A stretch of DNA of 64,000 bases from Exophiala sp. HKRS030 (lineage: Eukaryota > Ascomycota > Eurotiomycetes > Chaetothyriales > Herpotrichiellaceae): positions 2,232,001-2,296,000 of the forward strand of contig JAHWDD010000010.1 in NCBI GenBank assembly GCA_023897205.1. The letters run 5' to 3'. This document shows, piece by piece, positions 22,409 to 32,361 of the stretch (within the stretch, counting starts at the first letter, position 1; each line of letters opens with the position of its first letter). The notes under the pieces were generated by a model that was given only the letters and a program-made list of their open reading frames with translations, was not told the origin of the DNA and searched no databases. The translations under genes and the position numbers were made by a program.

Positions 22409-23059
22409 GGTTCCTGCTTGAACCTTGCGACACTTTTGAAGATAGTGTTTGATCTGATTTGATCTCTGGCCAGCTCCAAGCTATTGGAAAAAAGAGAGAA
22501 CGACAGTGCCGACGCAAGGTTGACACTTCGATCAAATTACCACAAGTTTCTATACTTCTATCAAACAAGAAGTATAGAAGCTTGGACTTAGTCAAATATG
22601 GACCCACTCGGTCTTCCACCGGAAGAGAAGATGTCGCGTTCAAGGCGTGTTGTGGGGCGATCAAGAATAGTATTCCTAATCCCACGAGTATAACACAATA
22701 AATACTTGTTAACGATCGATTACAGTTAACATTGACAGCTTTGGTAGTCACTTTATACGGGAGGTTTAGTTTCCACTGAAATGACATTCCGTCCCGTCGA
22801 CCTCGGTTGTCAACCTGAGCGAATGACTTTCGACTAGACATAAAAGCTTCTTCAATCCCCAGACGGTTGTAATTACATCACTATACCTGACTCAGTCACC
22901 CTTGACACATGGTTGTACAATGAACCTGTCAGCAAAGCTAAGGAATGAGAGACCTGAAAATCGTCATATAGAATTGGTACTAAAAATACTGAAGTTTCAT
23001 TAGGAGCAGGAATTGTAACCTGTGGTATCATAAGGTCGTAATTCTTGATTTCTTCTTCG
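22409..23059. other. SDR upstream region and SEN2 3' flank
   Basis: About 0.65 kb between two minus-strand genes. It holds the SDR promoter or 5' UTR, including the inverted repeat at 22548-22579. The minus-strand ORF overlapping the SDR start shows no protein-like composition. Confidence 0.45.
22548..22579. repeat. Perfect 12-bp inverted repeat, 8-nt loop, upstream of SDR
   Basis: TTCTATACTTCT at 22548-22559 and its exact reverse complement AGAAGTATAGAA at 22568-22579, separated by 8 nt. As RNA it would form a 12-bp hairpin in the SDR leader; as DNA it could bind a dimeric factor. Confidence 0.7.
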
Positions 23060-24504
23060 TCAATCTCGTCCCCTATTCGGAGTCCATCGTCGTAAATTCA
23101 CATCTCGGATCTTGTACCTTGATAACAAATTCCCAATGTCAATATCCTTGCCCTTCTCGTCATCCCTCAAAGGTGGAGGAACATCAACATAACATAAAAC
23201 AAGTTGTTTATGAACTTGAGCTTGAACTCGATTGATACCATGTAACCACCACCAACCCTTTTTCTGGCCAACTTGCTTGTCTGCCCAATAGGAATGACTA
23301 TAAGACGGAACAATGACCACGGCAAATTCAGCATGTGAAAACGCCGGACCTCGATTGTAAAGCAGGTAATCCGTGGAGAATTTGATACCAGATCTTACCA
23401 CCCATCCCAAAGAACGATAATGGTGATAAACAACATATGATAACATAAAGGGATCATTTGATTCATCCGGTAATGATAATGACCGAGGGGGTGATATGAA
23501 TGCCTTCGAAAGAGTGATAATAATGAAGACGGAGGTAAGACGGCTTCACTATCATCACAATAAACGTTGAGAACTCCTAGCCCATAACACAAAAAGAATG
23601 CTTCTTCCAGTGAAAGATTTAAATGTTCTTGATTTTCTTGGACAGGAGTGACTTCGACGGGTTTGACATCTTCCAAAGGTGATATTCCAGGTTGTTTGAT
23701 CGGTGAAATGACAGGTAAACTCAAATCAAATTCCCTGGCTTCAATGGTAGGAGAAAATCGTACCGTTTTGGTTCTTTGTAATCGTCGAGTTGGTCGGACT
23801 TCGGGGTGACTAGCTTCAGATGATGTTGAAGTTGGTGGTGGAGTCAAAATTCCATTCGCTTCAATCTGCTTTTTCCACTCTTCATAACCATGAATTGAAC
23901 CATTCTCTTTATCTTCGGGAGTTCCTGTTTCCAATACACTTGCTATATCACTGATATCTCGTGCATTGGTTTTCAAAACGTTTTCATGCCGAATTCCGAG
24001 GACATTCCCATTTGCAGTACTTTGAGATTCTTCTGACAATGTTTGATCGATATCTTCTTGTTCTTTCCGAGCTCTCTCCAATTTTTGTTGTCTTCTTTCT
24101 TGACGACGTGACGCTGTATTTTCTTCTGCTGTTGATCCTTTTTTCTTGCGATTCTCCATCCAAGTTGGTTCACTTCGACTCAAGTTCCCTCTTCCAAAGA
24201 ATCCCATCTCCCATAGCTTTCGAATTGTGTCAGGATCCGTGATATGAATTGATGATGTGGCTGAGGAAAAATAGCCATTATATGTAGGTTGTGTAGGTGG
24301 CAAAAGTACTTGACAAAGGTACGACAAGGCTATCGCGACCAGAGATAGTGGATTGTGAGGTATCAATACTGGTAATGGATGAACTTCCACTGGTAATAAA
24401 TTTCGATGAATGTAATTGTAATTTGGTCGGCGCGGTCTTTTTTGAGATTTGGTAGGGTTCGCAGTTTGACCTTCAGCCGGTGAGGCAGTAGGATTAGACA
24501 TCAT
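23060..24504 (-). CDS. SEN2: tRNA-splicing endonuclease subunit SEN2, one frame break
   Basis: Catalytic subunit of the SEN complex that cuts the 5' splice site of pre-tRNA introns. A conserved N-terminal part reads YNGYFSSATSSIHITDP and WEMGFFGRGNLSRSEPTW, with a charged RRQERRQQKLERARKEQED helix. A variable linker is followed by the endonuclease fold (LSLEEAFFLCYGLGVL; YHHYRSLGWVVRSGIKFSTDYLLYNRGPAFSHAEFAVV). The catalytic triad is visible: Tyr in YLLYNRGP, His in SHAEF and Lys in VHKQLVL. The frame is broken at G-run 23487-23491 between HSYHP and PRSLSLP; adding one base gives 481 residues, matching family length. No intron is needed. It is divergent from NOP10 across 0.7 kb and lies in a group of three RNA-processing genes. 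Confidence 0.93.
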
Positions 24505-25216
24505 CTATTCATGATCTGAAGATAGATACAGAGTTAGTCTCGAATGTAACTTGAAATCTTCAATATTGTCAATTGATCTTGAAATGATCAGATACCGTTG
24601 TAGTCTAATACAAATGCCCACACTGGAGGATGCTGAAATCAATGTGCATCCTCCTAGGCAATAAAAGTAGTCATCATGTAGAGTGTAAAAAGATGTGGTG
24701 TGACTCAGCCCAGGGAGTTTGGGGTAGGTAGTACTTACTTGAGATTCCGAGAAGCTGTTTGGTGGACAGAAGGATGAAAATTTGTTTGACTGGGAGATTC
24801 GGGAATTTGAGGAGGATCAATATCGGCGATACTACGTCGCTTGCGTGCCGAGGAATTGAGGTTGCTCCCGAGTAAAGAAGATATGATGAGTTGAGGTCGT
24901 AAAGGTGAGAAGAAATGATCGATGTTGGTAGTTGGGTTTGAGGTACGGGAGTAGGTGGTTGATGAGTGATTGCTATTCCTTTACGCGCGGGGAAATTTTT
25001 CTGAGCAAGTGCAGCTTTCCACATGCAGTTGCGCTTGCCGAGTTTGATTTTCTCCAACCAAATCTTTTCCATTTCATTTCACTTGGGTTGATAACCACCA
25101 ATCCCATCATTATCGTCGACGGAATCTGCCCAAAACCTTACTACCGAAAGAATTATCGATCTCAAAGCCTCTCCGATCATTACCGACGTTGCGAAAATCT
25201 CAAGAACACCGCCAAA
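24505..25216. other. Divergent promoter region, SEN2 / NOP10
   Basis: About 0.7 kb shared upstream region. An open frame runs through part of it into NOP10 but begins without an ATG and looks like chance. ACGCGC occurs near 24984. No gene supported. Confidence 0.5.
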
Positions 25217-25510
25217 ATGCATTTGATGTACAACGAAGATGATTCGGGGAAAAGAGTCTACACATTGAAAAAGGTCCTCGATGGAGTTGTTACCAAGTCC
25301 GCACATCCTGCGAGGTTTTCTCCAGATGATAAATATTCAAGGTAAGAGCGGTGCATGAAGTACAAAGATAGGACCTTGATCTGACCGAATGACAGACACC
25401 GCGTTACCCTGAAGAGAAGATACGGTTTACTCCTCACACAACAAAGTATGTACCAATCCTCGTCACGAGTTAGTCACTGTCTAACTGTATTAGCGGAGGA
25501 GAAGAAATGA
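25217..25510 (+). CDS. NOP10: H/ACA ribonucleoprotein subunit NOP10
   Basis: Small core protein of H/ACA snoRNPs, needed for rRNA pseudouridylation and, in the nucleolus, ribosome biogenesis. Exon 1 (25217-25341) encodes [20 protein letters not shown] and on through [14 protein letters not shown], a nearly invariant family block. Introns at 25342-25395 (GTAAGA, GACAG) and 25446-25493 (GTATGT, CTAAC, TTAG) are removed; exon 2 gives [17 protein letters not shown], the family signature, and a short exon 3 ends TEEKK. The product is 63 residues, the normal size. The exons add up to 192 nt with no frame problem. It is tail-to-tail with NOB1 with only 120 bp between stop codons. Confidence 0.95.
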
Positions 25511-25630
25511 AAAATTCTACGGGCGTTCAGGTGTAAGACTTTTTGACGGAATAACAGTTCATACGATGAAAAGAGATACCCAAGTATCTTGAGCATGAGA
25601 ATACAATCATAATTCATATTTCCAGCATGT

Positions 25631-27034
25631 CTATCGCTTCCTTGAGTTGATGTTCCTCCCACCACCAACCCGCACTTTTCCTGATCCATGGTCTCTATTT
25701 CCAGTCAATATGCTGGGGAGGGTATCTTGATCCATCAAATCCTTTTCCTTTGTCCTTTTGATTGTTGACATGGCTCGAATATATTCTTTTTGATCTTCAG
25801 CCAATATCAATTCATTTCCCCATCCACCTTGACCACCACCTTGTCTAGGGCCTTTCCATTTCTGATTTGATGTTCCTGCTGTTGGTTTGGGAACAGAAAA
25901 GATATTTCCTTTGTTATTCCATTGCATGTTGGCTTTGAGGTGTAATTTAACCTCTCCTTTATCATTAGTTGTACAACTCACTCGGGTGAGAGTTGGCTTT
26001 CCACATCTTGCACAGAATTGTTTTGACATATCTTTTGTGGTGGCGAAACAAGCATGACACCTGAGAATGAATTGTTTGATTTGAGATATCCTCTTGCAAG
26101 TCTTGGTTGAGAGGAGGTTCAAGTTCATTTGGAGGAGGACATTCTGCATTGCAAAATCTCCTGTCATAGTGGCCACTTGAAGATGCTTGATTTCATTTTG
26201 GGATTTATTGCTTCCATTCTCATCCTTGTTTTGTCGTTTTTTGATGTTTGACGGTGTAATCCAACCTTCATCGGAATCGGAGCCATCATCGACTGTTTCC
26301 ATTATGATCATTTCGCTAGGTGTCGATTCTTGTTGTGAAGTAGGAGGATTTTGTGAGACAGGCGTGGTGGAATCTTCGCCATCATCGACTGTTTCCGTTA
26401 TGATCATTTCGCTAGGTGTCGATTCTTGTGGTGAAGGAGGAGGATTTTGTGAGACAAGCGTGGTGGAATCTTCACCAGCAACAACAGAGGCGGGAATCTC
26501 TTGGTTCTGAGTTTCTCTATCGACGACTTCTTCATCTTGTTTCACCACGCTTTTCGCATCATCGCCAGAAGGGCTCTCCACAGATTGCGCAGGTGATATG
26601 CCAGAAACCGTCCCATCATCTGTTTTCGCGGGTGGTTTTCCATTCACTCTCTTCTGTCCTGGTGTTGACCTTAATCTCCAATCACCATGATTCCTCTCCA
26701 CTTCGACATCATATGCCAGAGCAAGAATCTCAAAATCAGTCTGACTCAAAACTGAACCATCACCGGTCTTTCTCGCAAAATCTTTGACTAATTTGATACT
26801 TTCAGGTTTTGGTGTTCGTACGGTCAAGAACGGTTTGTAGAATGTGTCTATTCTTGTTCTGGCTTCTTCGGTTCGAATCTCTGAGAGTACTGAAGGAGTA
26901 GTCATGAGGACATGGCTGTTGACGAGGAGAGTAGAAATGCCGGGTGTATTAAGCAATAAAGGGGATGCGTCGAGTATGATGGTATGTATAGGTTTCTCGC
27001 TTTCGGTAGGAGGCGCAGAAGTCGGGTCGGCCAT
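25631..27034 (-). CDS. NOB1: 20S pre-rRNA endonuclease NOB1
   Basis: PIN-domain endonuclease that makes the final cut forming mature 18S rRNA in cytoplasmic pre-40S particles. The PIN domain opens with IILDASPLLLN (metal-binding Asp), continues EIRTEEARTRID and ends near DGSVLSQTDFEILALAYDVE. A poorly conserved acidic linker contains a tandem 32-residue duplication (DNA 26282-26377 and 26378-26473). The conserved core GWITPSNI, then a zinc ribbon with CHAC and CARCG, and C-terminal EDQKEYIRAM and RKR complete the family plan. Intron-free, intact, 467 residues. The start at 27034 has the PIN domain beginning about 17 residues later, as expected. Confidence 0.95.
   Translation of the reverse strand: MADPTSAPPTESEKPIHTIILDASPLLLNTPGISTLLVNSHVLMTTPSVLSEIRTEEARTRIDTFYKPFLTVRTPKPESIKLVKDFARKTGDGSVLSQTDFEILALAYDVEVERNHGDWRLRSTPGQKRVNGKPPAKTDDGTVSGISPAQSVESPSGDDAKSVVKQDEEVVDRETQNQEIPASVVAGEDSTTLVSQNPPPSPQESTPSEMIITETVDDGEDSTTPVSQNPPTSQQESTPSEMIIMETVDDGSDSDEGWITPSNIKKRQNKDENGSNKSQNEIKHLQVATMTGDFAMQNVLLQMNLNLLSTKTCKRISQIKQFILRCHACFATTKDMSKQFCARCGKPTLTRVSCTTNDKGEVKLHLKANMQWNNKGNIFSVPKPTAGTSNQKWKGPRQGGGQGGWGNELILAEDQKEYIRAMSTIKRTKEKDLMDQDTLPSILTGNRDHGSGKVRVGGGRNINSRKR
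26282..26473. repeat. Tandem 96-bp duplication inside NOB1
   Basis: Two adjacent 96-bp copies differing at only a few bases, encoding two copies of a 32-residue acidic block (GEDSTTxVSQNPP...ESTPSEMII). The unit is a multiple of three, so the frame is kept. Confidence 0.85.
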
Positions 27035-27618
27035 TGTGACTCCTACTGACGCTGTGATCAGTTATTGAATGAAGGGTTTGTTAGATTGTCGAATTTTGTA
27101 CATGAGTTTCGATCCAAATATTTTGATCACCAAGAATTAAAATATCGTCAGACAGTCTGATTAAAGTTTGACCAAGGCGGTCTTCTCGCGCCACTCCACA
27201 CTTTCCGTGTGATTATTGCCCGTCAGATGAAATAAGCCGCACTATCTTATCTTATCGATAGCGCAAAGCCCCTCTCATATAATTTTTGACTGCAATCGGC
27301 ATTCTGGATTTTAATATATTCCTAACATGAGGAGACACAAATACCGCATTTGTTCTTGGACAAGGTAGGTCATGAAATGAGAAAAATCTGTCATAATATT
27401 CTTTGGAGGCTTCCAATTCGTCCAACTCATATTTGTCCAATTTCAGGAAAACATTACGGATCATTCGTACTAATCTCTGCTTCTGATGTTCGACAACAGT
27501 AACTTCAAAGAATGCGCCCAAGCAGGACTTTTGGTTTTGTAAAGAATGAACGAATCGTCTTGTCAAAAGACGTTTCAACCATCGGCAAAACATCGTTATG
27601 ATTGATGTTTGTTTATCC
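27035..27618. other. NOB1 upstream region / cutinase 3' flank
   Basis: About 0.58 kb containing the NOB1 promoter, plus a doubtful minus-strand ORF listed separately at 27252-27593. Confidence 0.4.
27252..27593 (-). CDS. Doubtful 113-residue ORF downstream of the cutinase gene
   Basis: An open frame from ATG 27593 beginning MFCRWLKRLLTRRFVH. It is basic at its start and has an amphipathic middle (RLVRMIRNVFLKLDKYELDELEASKE cannot be assigned to a family). Composition is more protein-like than most chance ORFs here, but there is no family match I recognise and it starts only 25 bp after the cutinase stop. It may be cutinase 3' UTR. Confidence 0.2.
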   Translation of the reverse strand: MFCRWLKRLLTRRFVHSLQNQKSCLGAFFEVTVVEHQKQRLVRMIRNVFLKLDKYELDELEASKEYYDRFFSFHDLPCPRTNAVFVSPHVRNILKSRMPIAVKNYMRGALRYR

Positions 27619-28480
27619 TCAAAGACGTCCAACTCTGTCAACAATAAACCTGGATGCCTCTGGGACACGACGCTGATAGGCAAGATGAGGAGCCAAGATG
27701 ACTAGAGAACCGGAGCAGACAGCATCGCCGACGTTGCAGATGATCAAGGTCTTTGCAGTGTCAAAGTTGGGAATACGGCCACCATCTTGTTGATTCTTGG
27801 TATCACCGAAAGTGACAGCAGCGGCAATGCGAGCCTTGGTTGCGGTGGAGAGATTTTCAACAGCACGGTGAACCAGTGCAGCTCCCTGACTATTTTACAT
27901 GTCAATAATTGAGCACGCTACAAGCTTATCATGGATTCTCACCTATATCCGGAAGCAATAAGGGCAGAATTGGGGCAACGACTTGCTGCATTGGTGAGGA
28001 AATCTCTCATGACTCGGATACCTCCCAAGTCGGCACCTCCTGGCAGAAGGTTGCCGGAAACCACAGCAGGATAATCGATTCCTTGTGATGCAACTCTGGT
28101 GGTTCCGAAAGCGGATCGAAGAGCATCAGCCAATTCTGGTCCGACTGTGCCGCCCTATTTGTGATTCAATTTAGCTCCCATCCAAAATTGAAGTGCAAGG
28201 TTGGCGCGGAGTTGCATACCATATTTCCAGGTTCGCCAGTACCTCTAGCGAAGAACAAGATCACATCACGACAGCCGAACCGTTCGAACTCATTGTTGGT
28301 CGTACGCAACGCACTTTGACGTTTTGATAGTTCAATTGCTTCCTCGACGTTGAAATCGAGAGCATCGTCGAATGGAATTGGTTCAGCGACAGCAACCGGT
28401 TCGGGATTTGGTTCCGGGATGGCAATGGGATTTGCGACAGCCAAAGCCACGAGGAATGGGAGGAAAGCTGCGACCTTCAT
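27619..28480 (-). CDS. Secreted cutinase (CE5)
   Basis: Serine esterase that hydrolyses plant cutin polyesters; extracellular. MKVAAFLPFLVALAVANP is a signal peptide, followed by a Pro/Glu pro-region and KRQ, a likely processing site. The catalytic core shows FARGTGEPGNMGGTVGP (oxyanion region), the nucleophile in GYSQG (formed across the second splice junction), Asp in CNVGDAVC and His in ILAPHLAY. Introns at 28155-28219 (GTATGC/AATAG) and 27890-27942 (GTGAGA/AATAG) restore one frame; product 247 residues, typical of cutinases. No homopolymer break. The stop at 27619 follows RFIVDRVGRL. A TATATAA lies about 175 bp upstream. Confidence 0.93.
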
Positions 28481-28653
28481 TTTGAACCGAGATTATGGTG
28501 ATATAAAGAATGAGGGATCTGTTGTAAAACCGTCAACGGCAACAAAGTTTGGATCGAGGGGAAAGAGTGAAAGTTTTCGATTGTGGAATGATGGTTTGCA
28601 GTTTGAGCCTGTCGCTTGAGGAACGAGATGATATGATGAGATGGACTTGAGGA

Positions 28654-28660
28654 TTATATA
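28654..28660 (-). promoter_or_regulatory. Probable TATA box of the cutinase gene
   Basis: TATATAA on the minus strand, about 175 bp upstream of the cutinase start codon. Confidence 0.4.
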
Positions 28661-29700
28661 GAGATTCTCGTGTGTCTGAGTGCAAAGGTTCACTGAAATC
28701 CAGCGTGGATTTCCATAACACACTCTCGTCGAAGTCCACACACACAGAAACGGATGACCCTCACCATTTTCCACTAGTATGATGGCTCCACAAGATCTAG
28801 GAGTTCCGGTATTGTTCAAAATAGCCGTCGCAATCATGGTGGCCTGAAGAATAGCTTCATGCCTGATGGTATCAACCAGTCAGATTCATTTTGGGGGTAG
28901 ACAAACCGAGGCAGCACCAAACACAGTCTCATGAAAGTCTTGCACGTTTTGAAGCGCATCTCGGTTAGAAGTTCAAAATTGCAGGGGGCATTTCCATCTC
29001 GTCGATCTCCCGATCTTTGATCACATGAATAGGTTGATGGATCCAGGGATGATGAATATCAAAATGCCAGTACCCCAGGAAATCATCCATGTTGTGACAC
29101 TTACCCAGCAAGGAAGGTCCCTGAAACAGAATCTAAACTAATAATGGTCAGCTGGTCGATGTATGGAAAACCCCCTCAAAGATCCGTGCATAAAGTCTTG
29201 GTAAACATGAAACATGGTTTGCTCTTTAGGTGGTCTGGGTATAGAGAGGAGGCGGAATTTGGAAGAGATGAATGAGGAAAGCCACTACAAGAATGATAGA
29301 AATACCAAGGAGGACAAGGGTTTCAATCTCGGTAGGAAGATATACTGCACCAGGCTCCACATAGTTTCTCGGTAGGAGGATTTCTTCCTCGGTAAGATTG
29401 ACGATGATTTGACCACGATTGGTTGATGGGTCCTGAATTGAAGTGGAGGTATTTCCCAAAACATGATTTCGTATACCTCTTGGCAACATAATTCCATCTG
29501 GTCAACTGCATGGTTGTCTGGGGATAATTCTGCTCAAGCCGTTGCTCAGGTACAATGTTGAGCAGAGAACCTGCATACCCGCCTTAGTTCCATACTAGTC
29601 AGGATCCAGACTCTCCCAAATTCATCGTCGCAGATGTTGATCCGTTCTCCTCATTGCCAAGAATCAGACATCTATTCCTTGCGACATTACTCGTTTGGCC

Positions 29701-29733
29701 TACCTAGGTATGTCCATCCTTGCTACCTAGGTA
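29701..29733. repeat. Two copies of palindrome TACCTAGGTA
   Basis: Perfect 10-bp palindromes at 29701-29710 and 29724-29733. A third is at 30296-30305 and a 9-of-10 copy at 49471-49479. Confidence 0.7.
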
Positions 29734-32361
29734 TGATAAGACCTTACAGTCTGGATCCAATTCGGACATGTTGCCGGTTCGAGGAGGTCACGCTACGATC
29801 GAGTCCATCGTGACTTTCCACCCGATATAGTAAGCGAGCGAAGTCGGATAGGAGCATAGTCTCGGATGGATACCGAGCCACTCTATCCTGATTAGAGGCC
29901 AATTTAGGAGTTCAATGACATACTGTAATGCCACTGTATGGTTCAGAGAAAGCCTGTTGACTGTGCAACGTCAAGTGTCGTTACGAGATTGTTGAACTGG
30001 CCGATAGTCTCGTCTTCTCTGACATTCATGGTCGGGAATGTTAGAATGCCAAGTGAAAAAAGATCTGGAGACTCTCGCCGAGCTTCTATTCCTTGTTATA
30101 CGACAATTAGAGTTTACGATCGAACAGGGTACCCTTGACCGATCGTGTCCAAGAGTACCAAGGTCTCGTGAAATGCGACAGGATGTTGGATGACAAGCAT
30201 AGGAGGCCGTATCCAAGCCGCTCATTGCCGTCTTTTGCGCCTGGGCAATTTCTCATTCCCCCTGCAATCCATATTGACTGGCAATTTGGGTCAACTACCT
30301 AGGTAAGTGTTGACTCCCGAGTCTGGACCCTTCGAGAGCACTTCGCAGTGCGAGAATTTGAGACCCAAATCGTGAGTACGATTTTCATACTTGGCGACTA
30401 TGTCCCAAACTCGAAACTTCTCATTGTAATACATGTTGAAAGATCATGGCGCGAGTCACACATGTCGCATGCATGATAGACTTGTCCTGTTCTCAGCATT
30501 TCTGCGAGCATCACCGAATTCGATCTCACTTTATCAAAATCGGCAAGATGATGTATCTGCAAAACCCATTTTTCCACCAGTTCTACAGGACAAGTATATC
30601 TTTGGCCATTTCTGCTTGGGCGCCTCTGTGTTCGCATACCTAGATGACCATCAAATATACAAGAAATACTTCTGACATCTATTGCCGAACCGAGAAACTC
30701 GAGTTGTCCACTTCAAACCCGTTTTGACGTCTAAACATGCTCATTCCACCAGACGTGGGTTGACAACGACTTTCCTCGTGGAAGGAGAAACATAAACAGT
30801 TTACTAGACTTCACAACGTGGACTGACGTAAGGTGACACAAATCCAAAACAGTCTCATCGAGGCTACATATACTCTTGGCCAAGACTTTCAGTGTATGAT
30901 ATCAGCTCAGGACCAGCTTCACATGCATCAGATTTCGGATGCGACCGGTTTGGGTTTTAATCTCAAACTGAAACGAAGCATGACATCGTTTTATGCTTTT
31001 CAGCCTCGTGGAAGTTCCGAAAATCAACTCTACTCAAACATCCACAACGTTTTATCCATCATCACAACGGAATCCAGCCAGTGCTTCATATCTCAAAAGT
31101 CCAAGAAAGCAACGTGGCTTTGACTGGTAAGAAATCGCGCACTTGAATCCAACTGTCTCAAAGGAGAGAGCACGTTATCTAGTTCATCCTCTCAGTGCTT
31201 TGAAAACGCCCATGCCGAAGCAAGTTTTAAGGCAACCCATCATACAGCCAGGCATCACTGAAGTTCCCAATATGCGAACCGGACAACTCCGTGTGTCGTA
31301 GGATTTGACTTCCAGAACACCCCGTTCCGAAATCATGGGCAATATTACTTGCATTTCCATTTCCCATGCAATACGAGACTAATCTGCAGGAACACCATAT
31401 TGTGTGAAGATCTGGGTTACTTGCATAGAGACTCTTGAACACAGAGTTGGCTCACAGGTCGAGTGGTCAATCGTTATCACAGCCGCCAATTCCATGGCCA
31501 CGGCATATTCTCAGGTAAGACAAGCTCGAAAGATAAGGGAAACAAACCAATAATATGCCACTTTCCACAGCCTATCCCCAATGCCGAGCCGGTGAATTTC
31601 CAGGGCTAGGGTGAACTTGTTCCATTTGGGACTCTTGATATTCTACTCATCCAAAACGCTCGCGAGAAACTCAATGACTCCCAGGTAAAGGAAATGTATC
31701 GATGATGCGTAGGTTCCATTGTCACCATCAAATTGATCTGCCAATAAGCTATTGATATTGCCCGGTTCTGAAGATTCGACACGAATACAGGAGCTCATCA
31801 TTGGCGGCGTGGTGAAAGCACTTAGTCTTTATTCAGGGATGTCGCATCCGGATATACCGATAGATGGGATATATACGTTCGGGTACTTATCTACAAGGAC
31901 CACTATATCGGTCATATCAAATGCGCAAAATCGAAAGCTGGCAGCCTAAAGCCAGTCAGTGATTGGACAATATAACTACTCTCCAACGGTGAGGCATACA
32001 TTGAAACTCCAGCACCTTTCCGAATTCTACCAGACGCATATTCGAATGACTTCTTCCCCACAGCGACCTGAGAGTAGTCCAAGGATCCAACCAATAACCC
32101 TACTGTCGGAGAGACTTACATCATGTCCAAGACTACTTTGTCCCTTCTGCTCAGTGTGATCGGGAAAGGCGGGACAGGAACAAGGCCCCAAAGATCATGG
32201 CATTTACCATTTGCCTCCACAGGGTCAGAGTTTGCGATAAGAGCTCTTGGACGGCACAAGATCAATGGAAGGACATGTTATAACTTAAACTCATGTCTGG
32301 TTGAAGAACTACGGCTTTCTATCAGCCTGGGGATCATCTTCGCTTGAAGGAATCTTGAGGT

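Larger units (their letters stand above)
28481..32361. other. 3.9 kb gap without a supported gene
   Basis: It includes the cutinase promoter. No reading frame is convincing; the best is an 87-codon minus-strand frame at 29226-29489 with one hydrophobic stretch (ETLVLLGISIILVVAFLIHL), which I do not call. Three perfect copies of the palindrome TACCTAGGTA occur (29701, 29724, 30296). No transposon-like terminal repeats seen. Confidence 0.5.

Noticed and set aside
22350..22841. 163-codon minus-strand ORF overlapping the SDR start
   Set aside because: It overlaps the SDR N-terminus in another frame and crosses the inverted repeat; no protein-like features.
29226..29489. 87-codon ORF with one hydrophobic segment
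   Set aside because: A single membrane-like stretch in an isolated short ORF is not enough; no recognised family and no promoter evidence.
28481..32361. Degraded transposon in the 3.9 kb gap
   Set aside because: No terminal repeats, no target-site duplication, no transposase or reverse-transcriptase fragments, and no strongly AT-shifted block suggesting RIP.
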